Shown: positions 35,248 to 43,959, numbered from the stretch's first letter. The stretch: 64,000 nt of DNA from Bacteroidaceae bacterium (GCA_017507385.1 JAFWAX010000059.1:1-64000); one strand, 5' to 3'. The notes: generated by a model from the sequence alone, not told the origin. Made by a program: numbers and translations.

Positions 35248-36429
35248 ATCATTTATTCAAATTGTGCAAGCCTAGCCCGCCTTGTAAATAGAAAATGTTA
35301 GCAAAGAGGTATTTTGATGCCACTTTACTTGTTCCCATCTGCTTAAGACTATGTCTTAACATACCGTACCCGAGGGGTACGATTTGAATAACTATAAGCA
35401 TTTTGAGTCTTCAGAAAGAAGGGAAGCACGAGTTCGACATAACAGAAATATGTTTTTGCAGAGCCTTGCAAGGCTCCATATCCGTGAAATCTGTGATATC
35501 TGTGAGAGGAAAAAATTACTTGAAAATTACTTGTGATTTACTTTCTAAGAGAGTTATGGCATTTACTTTCATGGAAAGGAAATAGATTTATCGTAGAAAT
35601 CCGCTTAATCTGCTTAATCATCGCGGAGCGGTATGTAAAGAAAGGTTCCTGTGGAACGATGAAGCGGATGGGATTGATGGAGAGAATGAGTGAATTTGAA
35701 GCTGAATTGGGGTGAAAAAGGGGTGAAATTGAGTGAGGGTTTTGAGAGGAGAACAGGTTGAGCATTTTACTAACTTCCTCATAATTAACTATTTCCCATA
35801 TTTCAATCGTCATTTTTTAATTTTTTAATTCTCGTGCGCAGAGGCGCGCGTATATATTATATATTATATATTATTAAATAAAACTTAACCTACCCCCTTA
35901 TATATGTCCCCCATGAAAAATGAGAAAATGAAAAAATGAAAAAATGAAAAAATGATGGTCGGGATGCAGGGGATTGGATGGTGTGATATGGGCATGGGCT
36001 TTCTTTGCGTATCGGGCTGTTCTGCTGTGTGGGTTGAAATTGGCGCGAAATGTGTCGCCAGGGAGTCGGGGGTGGGCTGGCGAATATTCGCCAACTTTGG
36101 GGGCATTGTGGCGACACCCCTCGCTTTTCGCGCTGAAATGCTTGCAAGCAGGGGGTCTTTATGCGTAACTTTGCATCATCGGAACGCGCATCGAGTACGA
36201 ATTGATTAAATGCCCTTGTAGTGACACGGAGCTGGGCGAATTCATTTTATCTTTGCGACTTGACAATATTCTTGATGTTTTCAGAAAGATTGGCTTCATT
36301 GCCCTCTTTGGCTGCTAACAGGTGGCAAGCAAGCAGAAATATGCCATAATTTCGGGATTTTCAGAGTTCCATGTAACATCCCGGCAACTTTTGGAAACAT
36401 AGAAGAATCTTTGTTGGCAGAAAATTCCT
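35248..36429. other. Gene-poor 1.2-kb region with simple repeats
   Basis: No convincing gene on either strand. Visible: the 21-bp sequence shared with 26261 (35365-35385, containing a GTACCC-GAG-GGGTAC hairpin), repeated AAATCTGTGATATCTGTGAG-type words near 35485, TATATAT tracts near 35855, about six 8-bp ATGAAAAA units near 35915-35955, the palindrome GGCGAATATTCGCC at 36078-36091, and possible -7 boxes TAACTTTG near 36165 and TATCTTTG near 36247. Composition switches from AT-rich to GC-rich at about 35.96 kb. Confidence 0.5.
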
Positions 36430-36437
36430 TATCTTTG
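36430..36437 (+). promoter_or_regulatory. Predicted -7 box for the GH98 gene
   Basis: TATCTTTG with a TTTG at about 36410 as a -33 element. The start codon lies 30 bp downstream at 36468. Confidence 0.65.
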
Positions 36438-36467
36438 CAACACGATAACCTAAAAACAATTAACTAT

Positions 36468-39400
36468 ATGAGATCTGTCTTTACAAAAATGATGCTGGCC
36501 CTCACTCTGCTGATGGCTGCAGCAACTATGTCGGCTCAGGAGCGCCGACCTATCGACTCGAAGCATCCGCTTTGGCTCGTCCACATCGATGTGTGGAACA
36601 GTGCTGACCCGCAGAAGATTATTGACTTGATTCCTGACGACATCAAGCCATACGTCTGCATGAACCTGTCGCTCTCTTGCCAGTTTGACGAGAAGACGGA
36701 GATGTACCGCATGCCTCGCTATGCTGTGCGTACTTACAAGTCATGGGCTTCTGTGTGCCAGGCTAACAACATGTGGTTTACCTGTCAGCCTGCCAGCGGA
36801 GGACACACGCACATTCAGGACAGTGACCTGGAGACATTTGAGTTTTTCTTCAAGAATTACCCTAACTTCTTGGGATGGAACTATGCTGAGCAGTTCTGGG
36901 GCTTTGACGTGGCTGGCAACAAGAGTTCCAGCACGACGAGCACGCGCTGGGCGCTGTTCGCGAAGCTGGTGGAGATGTCGCACAAGTATGGTGGCTTCCT
37001 GACGGTGAGCTGGTGCGGCGGTGTCTATCACATGAACACGAACCCGATTGCCGAGCTGAAGCGCAACAAGGAATTCATGGCTGCTTGCCAGAAGTATCCC
37101 GAGGCCATCCTGTTCCTCTACAAATATACACACGCGGGATGCTTCTACAACAACGAGAGTGCCTGCTGGGGGCCTTTCGTCTCGGGCTTGATCAAGAACT
37201 ATGGCGTGCGCTATGACAACTGCGGATGGAATGATGCGCTGAACAAGTTTTTTGGCGAGAATCACGGCAGGAAGTATCCGGGCAGCGCGGGCATCGGCAC
37301 GGTGATGGAGCAGACTTGCGTGAACGGCGGCGCTGTGTGGGACGGTCCTGAGCTGATTTGGAGCGGCGAGTGCTTCCAGGGGCTGTATGACAGCAATGTG
37401 GACGGATACACGCGGCGCAACTGGGGCACGTTCCCTAACTTCCGCGGCATCTGGCTGGACATGTGGCGCAAGATTATTGACGGCACGATGTACATCCCTA
37501 CTCGCGAGGAGGTGGTGGAGAAGACTAAGATTGTGGTCATCAACGACAAGGCTGACGACTACACCACATGGGATGACCTCTACAACGGGCTCTACCTGCA
37601 GACTGACCCCTTCAACCAGAAGAAGGAGTCGCAGTGGAACTACGGACAGTGGTACAACAACCTGTGCTACTTCAAATCTACAGGACGCTACGGCGCCATC
37701 CCGATGGTGACAGGACTTTATGACGAGGCTGCAAAGAGCATCCCTGTGCAGGTGAAAAAGTCTAACTACACCTCTCGCTGGGGTTCACAGACCAAGAAGG
37801 TGGCTGACTTCAACGCTCAGTATCCTGAGGTGAGCACGGGCGACTTGTATGTGAACCGATACAAGAACCAGCTGGTGACTTACACTCCTTACACCTACAT
37901 GAACAAGAAGACGACTGCATCGGCGCAGATTCCGCTCCTCTACAACACTTGCGAGCGGCTTGACCTGACTTGGGGTAAGCTGAGCAGCGGCATCATCCGC
38001 GAGTACAGCGACCACATCGACTTCTACCTGAACAACTACCGCAACGACACTACCACCATGGTGCTGGACAAGATTGTGATTGTGGGCGCGACTGAAGAGC
38101 CTACATTCAAGGTGACTAAGCGCACGATGGCTACTCATAACACGACGAAGGAGTGGGATGCTGAGACAGGCACGTTCACTCTCAACGTGAAGCACATGGG
38201 TGCGCTCGACGTGACCATCAACTGTGCTGGCGCTGCCACTGAACGCAGCACTGACTTGGCTGACAGCACACCGCTGACGGCTGACCTGCCTAAGCAGCCT
38301 GAGGACTTTGCCGGACCTATCATCATCGAGGCTGAGAACCTCGACCGCAAGAACGTGAAGGGCGTGGCGCTTACGCACTCTGGCTGGTGGGCACAGGATG
38401 TGGACGACTTTGCCGGCATGGGGTACATCGACCTCGGCACGAACTCGACGGCTGCCCTCCGCCACCAGCTCAAGCTGAAGAAAGCGGGAGAATACAACAT
38501 CTACGTGCGCTACTGCAACTCTTCCAAGAAGGGACAGATGAGGGCTTCCGTCAATGGCAAGTCATCGCTCATGCAATTTGAAAAGGTGAGTCTCAACGAC
38601 TGGCGCATGGCTAAGATAACTGCTACCCTGAAGGAGGGCAACAACACCCTCATCCTCACCAACTCGGGCAGCGTGGGCATGTACATCGACCAAATCATCT
38701 ACTCGCCAGTGGATGCAACGCCGATGAAGTATGCTGTCACGGTGCTTGACGCTGAGAATGGAGCTGTCACAGCTGACGTGGCTGAGGCTGAGGCTGAGCA
38801 GACCGTGAAGCTGACCATCACGCCTAACCCTGGCTGCCAGCTGAAGGAACTGCGCGTCACCAACTCTGTCTACTACACGGCTGGCACAACCATCCCTGTA
38901 GATGACCCGGATGCTACGGAGATTACCTTCGCCATGTTTGAAGACAACGTCACCATACAGCCTGTATTCATCGACAACAGCGCTGTGTATAACCTCAACT
39001 ATGACGATGTGCTGCAAGGCACGATGCCCGAAGGATGGCGCGCCACACAGGAGAACAATGATGTGCACCAGTATCCTAACAGCTACGGCTCTGGCGCCCG
39101 TGTCTTCTCTGGCTTCACAGGCTATCAGGGCAAGGGGCTCTACTGGCGCAACACCAATGCGGAATATGGCAAGCAGGCTTCTTATCAGCTCAAGCTCAGC
39201 GCTGGCTCATACAAGCTCACTTTCGCCATGGCTGCATGGAAGGGCTCACCACGCTACAAGGCGCAGATTCTCAATGCCAACGGCAATGTCGTTGAAGAAT
39301 CAAGCAGCTATCTGGCTTCTCCTAATGCCAACGGAAATACGGCGGCAAACATCAGCACGGCTAAGCGTTATGAAATGCCGTTCGAAATCGCCAAAGCAGG

Positions 39401-39641
39401 CAACTACACCATCCGTTTCGTCAACATGACCTCTGGCGGAGGTTTCCAAGAGTTTTTGCTGCTGGAATGCCGCATCAACACTGTTGAAAAGCCTAATAGC
39501 ATTAACAATGTCAACACAGAAACAGAGGGCGCTATCATAGGCATTTACAACACCGCCGGCATCCGTCAAAATACGCTCCAGCCTGGCTTCAACATCATCA
39601 AAAAAGCCGACGGAACTGCTGTCAAAGTATTCGTCAAATAA
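36468..39641 (+). CDS. Glycoside hydrolase family 98 enzyme with carbohydrate-binding domain
   Basis: Start set at the ATG at 36468, which follows the promoter and begins a signal peptide (to ~24, MSAQ); 1057 residues. The N-terminal ~330 residues match the GH98 catalytic barrel (HPLWLVHIDVWNSADPQKII, IKPYVCMNLSLS, FLGWNYAEQFWGFD), and a GH98 C-domain follows. Residues ~625-750 are a CBM6/35-like module (IIIEAENLDRKNVKGVAL). After a further jelly-roll-like domain comes a sorting tail ending GTAVKVFVK. Known GH98 enzymes cut either blood-group galactans or decorated xylans; which applies cannot be told. No SusC/D partner nearby. Confidence 0.85.
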   Translation: MRSVFTKMMLALTLLMAAATMSAQERRPIDSKHPLWLVHIDVWNSADPQKIIDLIPDDIKPYVCMNLSLSCQFDEKTEMYRMPRYAVRTYKSWASVCQANNMWFTCQPASGGHTHIQDSDLETFEFFFKNYPNFLGWNYAEQFWGFDVAGNKSSSTTSTRWALFAKLVEMSHKYGGFLTVSWCGGVYHMNTNPIAELKRNKEFMAACQKYPEAILFLYKYTHAGCFYNNESACWGPFVSGLIKNYGVRYDNCGWNDALNKFFGENHGRKYPGSAGIGTVMEQTCVNGGAVWDGPELIWSGECFQGLYDSNVDGYTRRNWGTFPNFRGIWLDMWRKIIDGTMYIPTREEVVEKTKIVVINDKADDYTTWDDLYNGLYLQTDPFNQKKESQWNYGQWYNNLCYFKSTGRYGAIPMVTGLYDEAAKSIPVQVKKSNYTSRWGSQTKKVADFNAQYPEVSTGDLYVNRYKNQLVTYTPYTYMNKKTTASAQIPLLYNTCERLDLTWGKLSSGIIREYSDHIDFYLNNYRNDTTTMVLDKIVIVGATEEPTFKVTKRTMATHNTTKEWDAETGTFTLNVKHMGALDVTINCAGAATERSTDLADSTPLTADLPKQPEDFAGPIIIEAENLDRKNVKGVALTHSGWWAQDVDDFAGMGYIDLGTNSTAALRHQLKLKKAGEYNIYVRYCNSSKKGQMRASVNGKSSLMQFEKVSLNDWRMAKITATLKEGNNTLILTNSGSVGMYIDQIIYSPVDATPMKYAVTVLDAENGAVTADVAEAEAEQTVKLTITPNPGCQLKELRVTNSVYYTAGTTIPVDDPDATEITFAMFEDNVTIQPVFIDNSAVYNLNYDDVLQGTMPEGWRATQENNDVHQYPNSYGSGARVFSGFTGYQGKGLYWRNTNAEYGKQASYQLKLSAGSYKLTFAMAAWKGSPRYKAQILNANGNVVEESSSYLASPNANGNTAANISTAKRYEMPFEIAKAGNYTIRFVNMTSGGGFQEFLLLECRINTVEKPNSINNVNTETEGAIIGIYNTAGIRQNTLQPGFNIIKKADGTAVKVFVK

Positions 39642-39707
39642 GAAAACTCGTATAAGTCCAGCACGGCCTCTTGCCTTGCAACCCCCAAACGAGTTTCCAT
39701 TCCACAA

Positions 39708-39742
39708 ATACCCCTCGGGCTTCTCTTTGACCCGAGGGGTAT
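39708..39742 (+). terminator. Terminator hairpin after the GH98 gene, CCCGAGGGGTA type
   Basis: ATACCCCTCGGG (39708-39719) pairs perfectly with CCCGAGGGGTAT (39731-39742) around an 11-nt loop, 66 bp after the stop codon. It shares its stem sequence with the hairpins at 26241 and 35365. Confidence 0.8.
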
Positions 39743-39831
39743 TATGATAACACTCTTTCGACGAGTTTACACTTTGGCACCATCAAAGCACAGCCAAGCT
39801 CCGTTTCTCCCCAATCATCCTCCCCCTTTCT

Positions 39832-39921
39832 ACGCATTCGCCGTGCGCATAATATTTAAAACACCGTGCACGAAATATTTCGCAGGCGGTGTTTTAAATA
39901 TTATGCGCACGGCGAATGCGT
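39832..39921. repeat. Inverted-repeat element, copy 2: perfect 35-bp arms
   Basis: Arms 39832-39866 and 39887-39921 are fully complementary. The 20-nt centre holds the palindrome CGAAATATTTCG. The inner arm sequence GCATAATATTTAAAACACCG and the centre match copy 1 at 15611, while the outer arms differ between copies. It lies between the convergent GH98 and pdxT genes and could work as a two-way terminator, but looks like a mobile repeat. Confidence 0.92.
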
Positions 39922-39967
39922 GGGCTGCTAACGTGAAAGCACGTTCAGAAAATCGTCTTAATTATTT

Positions 39968-40519
39968 TTATGATGCGAGCATCTGCACAAAATACTGGTG
40001 CAAACGCAAATCGCAGTCGAGTTCCGGATGGAAAGAAGTGGCGAGCTGACGCCCTTGCTGAGCAGCCACGATATGATGGTCGAGCACAGCTAAAGGCCGA
40101 CAGCGAGGAGACAGCACCTCGTCGATGTAGGGAGCACGGATAAAAGTCATAGGGACATCATCTCCAATCCCCTCAACTTGCCCATAGGCATGAAAGCTAC
40201 CGAGTTGACGCCCATAGGCATTGCGACGCACACGGACATCCATTGTGCCCAACCTTCCCTCGGAAAGAAGAATCATGCCAGCACAGGTTCCAAAAACAGG
40301 GAGTCCTTCGTTGATGGCTTGCCGAATAGGGTCAAAAAGCTGAAGGCTGGCCATCAGACGCATCTGAACCGTGCTTTCTCCGCCAGGCAGAATGAGTCCG
40401 TCTTTAGGCTTCTGCCAGTCGGAAAGCTTTCTTACCTCAAACGATTCTACACCCAACCGCTTGAGCATCTGCTCATGCTCGATGAATGCCCCTTGCAGGG
40501 CAAGTACCGCTACTTTCAT
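39968..40519 (-). CDS. pdxT: Pyridoxal 5'-phosphate synthase glutaminase subunit
   Basis: A 183-residue class I glutamine amidotransferase that supplies ammonia to PdxS. Begins KVAVLALQGAFIEHEQML. It has GLILPGGESTVQMRLM (~44), the nucleophile Cys in FGTCAGMILLSEG (~78) and the catalytic His/Glu in ATSFHPELDCD (~165). Complete. It lies 25 bp after pdxS in the deoxyxylulose-5-phosphate-independent vitamin B6 pathway. Confidence 0.97.
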   Translation of the reverse strand: MKVAVLALQGAFIEHEQMLKRLGVESFEVRKLSDWQKPKDGLILPGGESTVQMRLMASLQLFDPIRQAINEGLPVFGTCAGMILLSEGRLGTMDVRVRRNAYGRQLGSFHAYGQVEGIGDDVPMTFIRAPYIDEVLSPRCRPLAVLDHHIVAAQQGRQLATSFHPELDCDLRLHQYFVQMLAS

Positions 40520-40544
40520 GTTGAATCTTTTCGATTTAAATTTT

Positions 40545-41432
40545 CTACTTTCCTCTTTCCGCCATCAAAAGCTCAATTTCTTGCTCGTTGATACCCACCA
40601 TCGCTTCACCAAGGTCTTCACTGAGTTCCGCCAATAGTTTCGCATCTTGATAATTAGTGACGGCTTGAACGATGGCAGCAGCACGTTTCTGCGGATTCCC
40701 GCTCTTGAAAATGCCACTGCCCACAAAGACACCCTCCGCTCCAAGCTGCATCATCAGAGCCGCATCGGCAGGCGTTGCCACACCACCAGCAGCAAAGTTG
40801 ACAACAGGCAGTTTCCCATTCTCATGCACATATCTGACCAAATCGTAAGGCGCCTGCAACTGTTTGGCTGCTTCGTAAAGCTCATCTTCGCTCATGCCAA
40901 CCAACCGACGAATCTCGCTCTGCATCATCCTCATGTGGCTGACAGCCTGCACCACATCGCCTGTACCAGGTTCTCCTTTGGTACGAATCATTGTGGCACC
41001 TTCAGCAATGCGTCTCAGCGCTTCACCAAGATTCTTGGCTCCACAGACGAAAGGAACGTCAAAGCGGGTCTTGTCAATGTGATAGATGTTGTCAGCAGGA
41101 GAAAGCACCTCACTCTCATCAATGTAATCAATTTCAATCGCTTGCAGAATCTGCGCTTCAGCAATATGCCCAATGCGGCATTTGGCCATCACAGGAATGC
41201 TAACCGCATCTTGAATGCCCCGAATCATCTTCGGGTCACTCATTCTCGAAACGCCTCCAGCCGCACGAATATCGGCAGGAATCCTCTCCAATGCCATCAC
41301 TGCGCAAGCACCCGCCTCTTCGGCAATGCGAGCCTGCTCTGGAGTGGTCACATCCATAATTACTCCACCCTTCAGCATCTGAGCCAACTGGCGGTTCAAT
41401 TTTTGTCTTTCGTTCACCATACTTAAGTTCAC
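40545..41432 (-). CDS. pdxS: Pyridoxal 5'-phosphate synthase subunit PdxS
   Basis: A 295-residue TIM-barrel enzyme that builds PLP from ribose 5-phosphate, glyceraldehyde 3-phosphate and ammonia from PdxT. Family motifs: [40 protein letters not shown], the lysine in [20 protein letters not shown], the second lysine in [12 protein letters not shown] and GLP-type [19 protein letters not shown]. Start at 41432; a Met four codons later is also possible. Divergence from the ThiD-AraC gene is not the case: both are on minus, separated by a terminator and a possible promoter. Confidence 0.97.
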   Translation of the reverse strand: MNLSMVNERQKLNRQLAQMLKGGVIMDVTTPEQARIAEEAGACAVMALERIPADIRAAGGVSRMSDPKMIRGIQDAVSIPVMAKCRIGHIAEAQILQAIEIDYIDESEVLSPADNIYHIDKTRFDVPFVCGAKNLGEALRRIAEGATMIRTKGEPGTGDVVQAVSHMRMMQSEIRRLVGMSEDELYEAAKQLQAPYDLVRYVHENGKLPVVNFAAGGVATPADAALMMQLGAEGVFVGSGIFKSGNPQKRAAAIVQAVTNYQDAKLLAELSEDLGEAMVGINEQEIELLMAERGK

Positions 41433-41493
41433 TTATTTTGCAAGTTCTAAAAAATTTCTGCAAAGGAAAAGCTTTTCTATTAGACAAAAAAAA

Positions 41494-41522
41494 TGAGTTC
41501 CCATTTGGGCAAATGGAAACTC
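41494..41522 (-). terminator. Terminator of the ThiD-AraC gene, overlapping its stop codon
   Basis: On the minus strand GAGTTTCCATTTG-CCC-AAATGGGAACTC folds as a stem and is followed by ATTTTTTTTG. It separates the regulator transcript from pdxST. A TTTG within its T-run (41485-41488) and TTCCTTTG at 41461-41468 could be the pdxS promoter. Confidence 0.8.
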
Positions 41523-42411
41523 AATTCTGGCAAATCCGCTTGTACTCCGTAGGCGACATCCCCTTTTGTTTTTTGAAATAGCGTGTGAGGTGAGCTTGCG
41601 AAGAGAAGCCCAGCGCTAAAGCAATCTCTTTTAGCGGTTTTCTGGTGGCAAGCAAAGACACTATTTCCGCAGTAATACGTTCATCTATAATAGATTTGGG
41701 TGAACGGCCGCAAATGCGGCGTGTAACTTGTCCGAGATAGCGTGCGCTTACATTCAGTTGCTCGGCGTAGAACGCCACATCGGAGTAGCGGCAATAAAAA
41801 CGCTCAATAGCATCACGGAAGTGATTGTAAAGTTCGCCACTTCTACTATTTTCTTCAACATAGCCTACCGGTAACTGTTCCAAACAAGCGCGGGCATGAA
41901 GCAAAGCATCTGACACTTGTTCGCCTCGGCTCAGATAGACTGCTACAGCAGACGAAAGCTGGTTAGTGTATCCATGCCGATAAGTCGTCACAGGCAAGTT
42001 TGAAGGTTCCAGAACCAAAGAGCATAAGGGAATCAGATGCTGCTTGACAGCCTTATACACTTGTGGAGAGATCAATTCATCTCCATGTGCCGACTTGAGC
42101 ACTGGCGCATAGATAATATATCGAGGACGGTAACGGCGCAACACATCGGCCACAACAGTTACCACATCTGTTCGGCGCAGCAATCCAACCTTCACCACTT
42201 GAGGCTGCAAGTCGTTGATTACAGCCTCCATTTGCAGACGCACCACATCAGCAGGGAGATCGTAAAACTCCTGAATACCCAAAGTGTTCTGCACAGTAAT
42301 GGACGTAACCACCGAAACAGCAACTCCACCTAACTGATCGATAAAGCGGATGTCGGCCTGCACTCCCGAACCTCCCGTTCCGTCACTTCCTGTTATAGTC
42401 AATATTCTCAT
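41521..42411 (-). CDS. ThiD/PdxK-like kinase domain fused to an AraC-type DNA-binding domain
   Basis: Start set at MRILTITGSDGTGGSGVQAD (ATG at 42411), aligning with ThiD enzymes; 296 residues. Residues 1-185 resemble hydroxymethylpyrimidine/pyridoxal kinases (ITGSDGTGGSGVQADI, VTSITVQNTLG, VKVGLLRR). After the EPSNLP motif about 60-70 residues are missing, and the catalytic HGTGC(T)LSSA is altered to HGYTNQLSSAVA, so phosphotransfer is probably lost. Residues ~200-296 are an AraC/XylS helix-turn-helix (EIALALGFSSQAHLTRYFKK, MSPTEYKR). Likely a regulator sensing a pyrimidine or B6 vitamer; pdxST next door is the obvious target. Confidence 0.85.
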   Translation of the reverse strand: MRILTITGSDGTGGSGVQADIRFIDQLGGVAVSVVTSITVQNTLGIQEFYDLPADVVRLQMEAVINDLQPQVVKVGLLRRTDVVTVVADVLRRYRPRYIIYAPVLKSAHGDELISPQVYKAVKQHLIPLCSLVLEPSNLPVTTYRHGYTNQLSSAVAVYLSRGEQVSDALLHARACLEQLPVGYVEENSRSGELYNHFRDAIERFYCRYSDVAFYAEQLNVSARYLGQVTRRICGRSPKSIIDERITAEIVSLLATRKPLKEIALALGFSSQAHLTRYFKKQKGMSPTEYKRICQN

Positions 42412-42519
42412 AAATCCTTGTATTGAAAAAAGCAATGTGAATTCCCCATTTTTTCATTTGTACCTTAACAAGACAATTGTCATTTCCTCCTTTTTCTCAT
42501 CATTCTCCCCGAAAACAAA

Positions 42520-42547
42520 AAAGCATCCACGAAATCGCAGATGCTTT
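42520..42547 (-). terminator. Terminator after tRNA-Met
   Basis: On the minus strand AAAGCATC pairs with GATGCTTT around a 12-nt loop and is followed by TTTTG. Confidence 0.8.
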
Positions 42548-42550
42548 CTG

Positions 42551-42624
42551 TAGCGAGGGAGGGGCTCGAACCCTCGACCTCCGGATTATGAATCCGACGC
42601 TCTAACCGGCTGAGCTACCTCGCC
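42551..42624 (-). tRNA. tRNA-Met (anticodon CAU)
   Basis: The 74-nt minus-strand sequence folds as a class I tRNA. The acceptor GGCGAGG pairs with CCTCGCT (a G-U end pair), the D-arm is AGCTCAGCCGGTTAGAGC, and the anticodon stem-loop CGGATTCATAATCCG gives CAU. The T-arm is GAGGGTTCGAGCCCCTC and the discriminator is A. It has the elongator-type first pair rather than the initiator mismatch. A lysidine-modified tRNA-Ile is less likely but not excluded. Confidence 0.93.
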
Positions 42625-42659
42625 AACTCTCATCGGGGGGTCTTTCCCGAATGCGAGTG

Positions 42660-42667
42660 CAAAGGTA
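42660..42667 (-). promoter_or_regulatory. Predicted -7 box for tRNA-Met
   Basis: The minus strand reads TACCTTTG, 35 bp before the mature 5' end. Confidence 0.6.
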
Positions 42668-42771
42668 GTGCTTTTCGGGAAACTGTCAAAGGATTTTGGA
42701 ACTTTTTTTCGTTTACGCCACGAAAAAGTGAGAATTAGGGGATTTCCTTTCGTTTTGTACTCGCTTATTCG

Positions 42772-42779
42772 TACCTTTG
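42772..42779 (+). promoter_or_regulatory. Predicted -7 box for fabI
   Basis: TACCTTTG with a TTTG at 42754-42757 upstream (spacing on the short side). The leader to the chosen fabI ATG is about 88 nt and contains two AACCGTAAAAA words. Confidence 0.6.
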
Positions 42780-42873
42780 TAGACGATTTGTATTGAAAAC
42801 GGTGGGTCGGTTTCCACGAATCCGCAAGACCGTTGAACTCAAAAACCGTAAAAACAAAAAAACCGTAAAAATT

Positions 42874-43737
42874 ATGGCTTACAATTTGCTTAAAGGTAAA
42901 AGAGGTATCATTTTTGGTGCACTGAACGATCAGTCTATCGCTTGGAAGGTGGCAGAACGTGCCGTGGAGGAAGGTGCACAGATTGTACTCACAAACACAG
43001 CTGTTGCTTGTCGCATGGGCACGATTGCTGAACTTGCTGAAAAGACTAACGCTACAGTGATTGCTGCCGACGCTACCAGCGTGGAAGACCTTGAGATGCT
43101 CTTTGCTGAATCACAGAAGGCACTGGGCGGAAAGATTGACTTTGTGCTGCATTCTTGTGCCATGAGCGCAAACATGAGAAAGAAGCGTACATATGACGAC
43201 CTCGACTATAGCCTTCTGGACAAGACGCTTGACATTTCGGCTATCTCGTTCCACAAGATGCTGCAGGTGGCAAAGAAGCAAGATGCGTTGAACGAGAACG
43301 CAAGCGTGCTGGCTCTCACTTATGTGGCTAGCCACCGCACATTCTTTGGCTACAACGATATGGCTGACGCTAAGTCGCTGCTGGAGTCTATTGCACGTTC
43401 ATTTGGCTATATCTACGGACGCGAGAAGGGCGTGCGTGTGAACACTATCAGCCAGTCGCCTACATACACAACTGCTGGAGGCGGCATCAAGGGTTTTGAC
43501 GGACTCTTCGACTTCTCCGACCGCATGTCACCACTCGGAAACGCAACCGCCGACGAGTGTGCCGACTACTGCATCGTCATGTTCTCCGACCTCACCAAGA
43601 AAGTCACCATGCAGACCCTTTTCCACGATGGTGGCTTCTCCAACATGGGCATGTCTCTGCGCGGTATGACGCAGTACAACAAGTCCTTCATCGAGGAGAA
43701 CACCGATAAGGAAACAGGTAAGATCATCTACGGATAA
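42874..43737 (+). CDS. fabI: Enoyl-[acyl-carrier-protein] reductase (NADH)
   Basis: Start set at MAYNLLKGKRGIIFGALNDQ (ATG at 42874); the frame is open 27 codons upstream, but that part reads through leader DNA. 287 residues. A Rossmann-fold reductase completing each fatty-acid elongation cycle; target of triclosan-type inhibitors. It has the FabI nucleotide loop (GALNDQSIAWKVA), LHSCAMSANM, and the catalytic Tyr-x6-Lys FGYNDMADAKSLLESIA. C-terminal residues from about 255 on are encoded a second time at 44785. A terminator-like hairpin lies 25 bp beyond the stop. Confidence 0.96.
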   Translation: MAYNLLKGKRGIIFGALNDQSIAWKVAERAVEEGAQIVLTNTAVACRMGTIAELAEKTNATVIAADATSVEDLEMLFAESQKALGGKIDFVLHSCAMSANMRKKRTYDDLDYSLLDKTLDISAISFHKMLQVAKKQDALNENASVLALTYVASHRTFFGYNDMADAKSLLESIARSFGYIYGREKGVRVNTISQSPTYTTAGGGIKGFDGLFDFSDRMSPLGNATADECADYCIVMFSDLTKKVTMQTLFHDGGFSNMGMSLRGMTQYNKSFIEENTDKETGKIIYG

Positions 43738-43762
43738 TTCCCTCCGCTACGTACTTACGAAT

Positions 43763-43808
43763 AAAAATGTTCACCAAGTGGTGTTACACCACTAGGTGAA
43801 CATTTTTT
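43763..43808 (+). terminator. Hairpin with T-run just after fabI
   Basis: AATGTTCACC pairs with GGTGAACATT and is followed by TTTTTT; a second inner stem GTGGTG/CACCAC sits in the loop. It probably ends fabI transcription now that its presumed original terminator is 1.1 kb away. Confidence 0.85.
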
Positions 43809-43810
43809 TA

Positions 43811-43933
43811 TGCTCCAACCTTCCCAAGCTGCGGCAGGCACTCATCGACCGCGAACTAATCGAGCAGACAGAGAAAGGACTCTACATTGCTGACCCGCTC
43901 TTCAAACTCTGGTTCACTTGCGAGATGATGTGA
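43811..43933 (+). pseudogene. C-terminal remnant of an AAA ATPase-like gene
   Basis: About 40 codons with no start read NLPKLRQALIDRELIEQTEK then GLYIADPLFKLWFTCEMM and a stop. This matches the winged-helix end of Bacteroidota ATP-binding proteins of the AAA/DUF234 type. It directly follows the fabI hairpin and lies in the segment bracketed by the fabI 3'-end repeats. Confidence 0.7.
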
Positions 43934-43959
43934 GGAAGAATGTCAGAATAGTGTCCTTA

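Noticed and set aside
35403-36209. Several 60-90-codon frames between the BspA-like and GH98 genes
   Set aside because: Frames overlap on both strands across simple repeats and palindromes; none has a domain or a convincing start.
40545-42411. B6- or thiamine-responsive riboswitch near pdxST
   Set aside because: No TPP-type or other known riboswitch pattern is visible; the only structure is the terminator at 41494.
41521-42411. Annotation as an active phosphomethylpyrimidine kinase
   Set aside because: The catalytic GTGC loop is altered and an internal section is missing, so enzyme function is unlikely.
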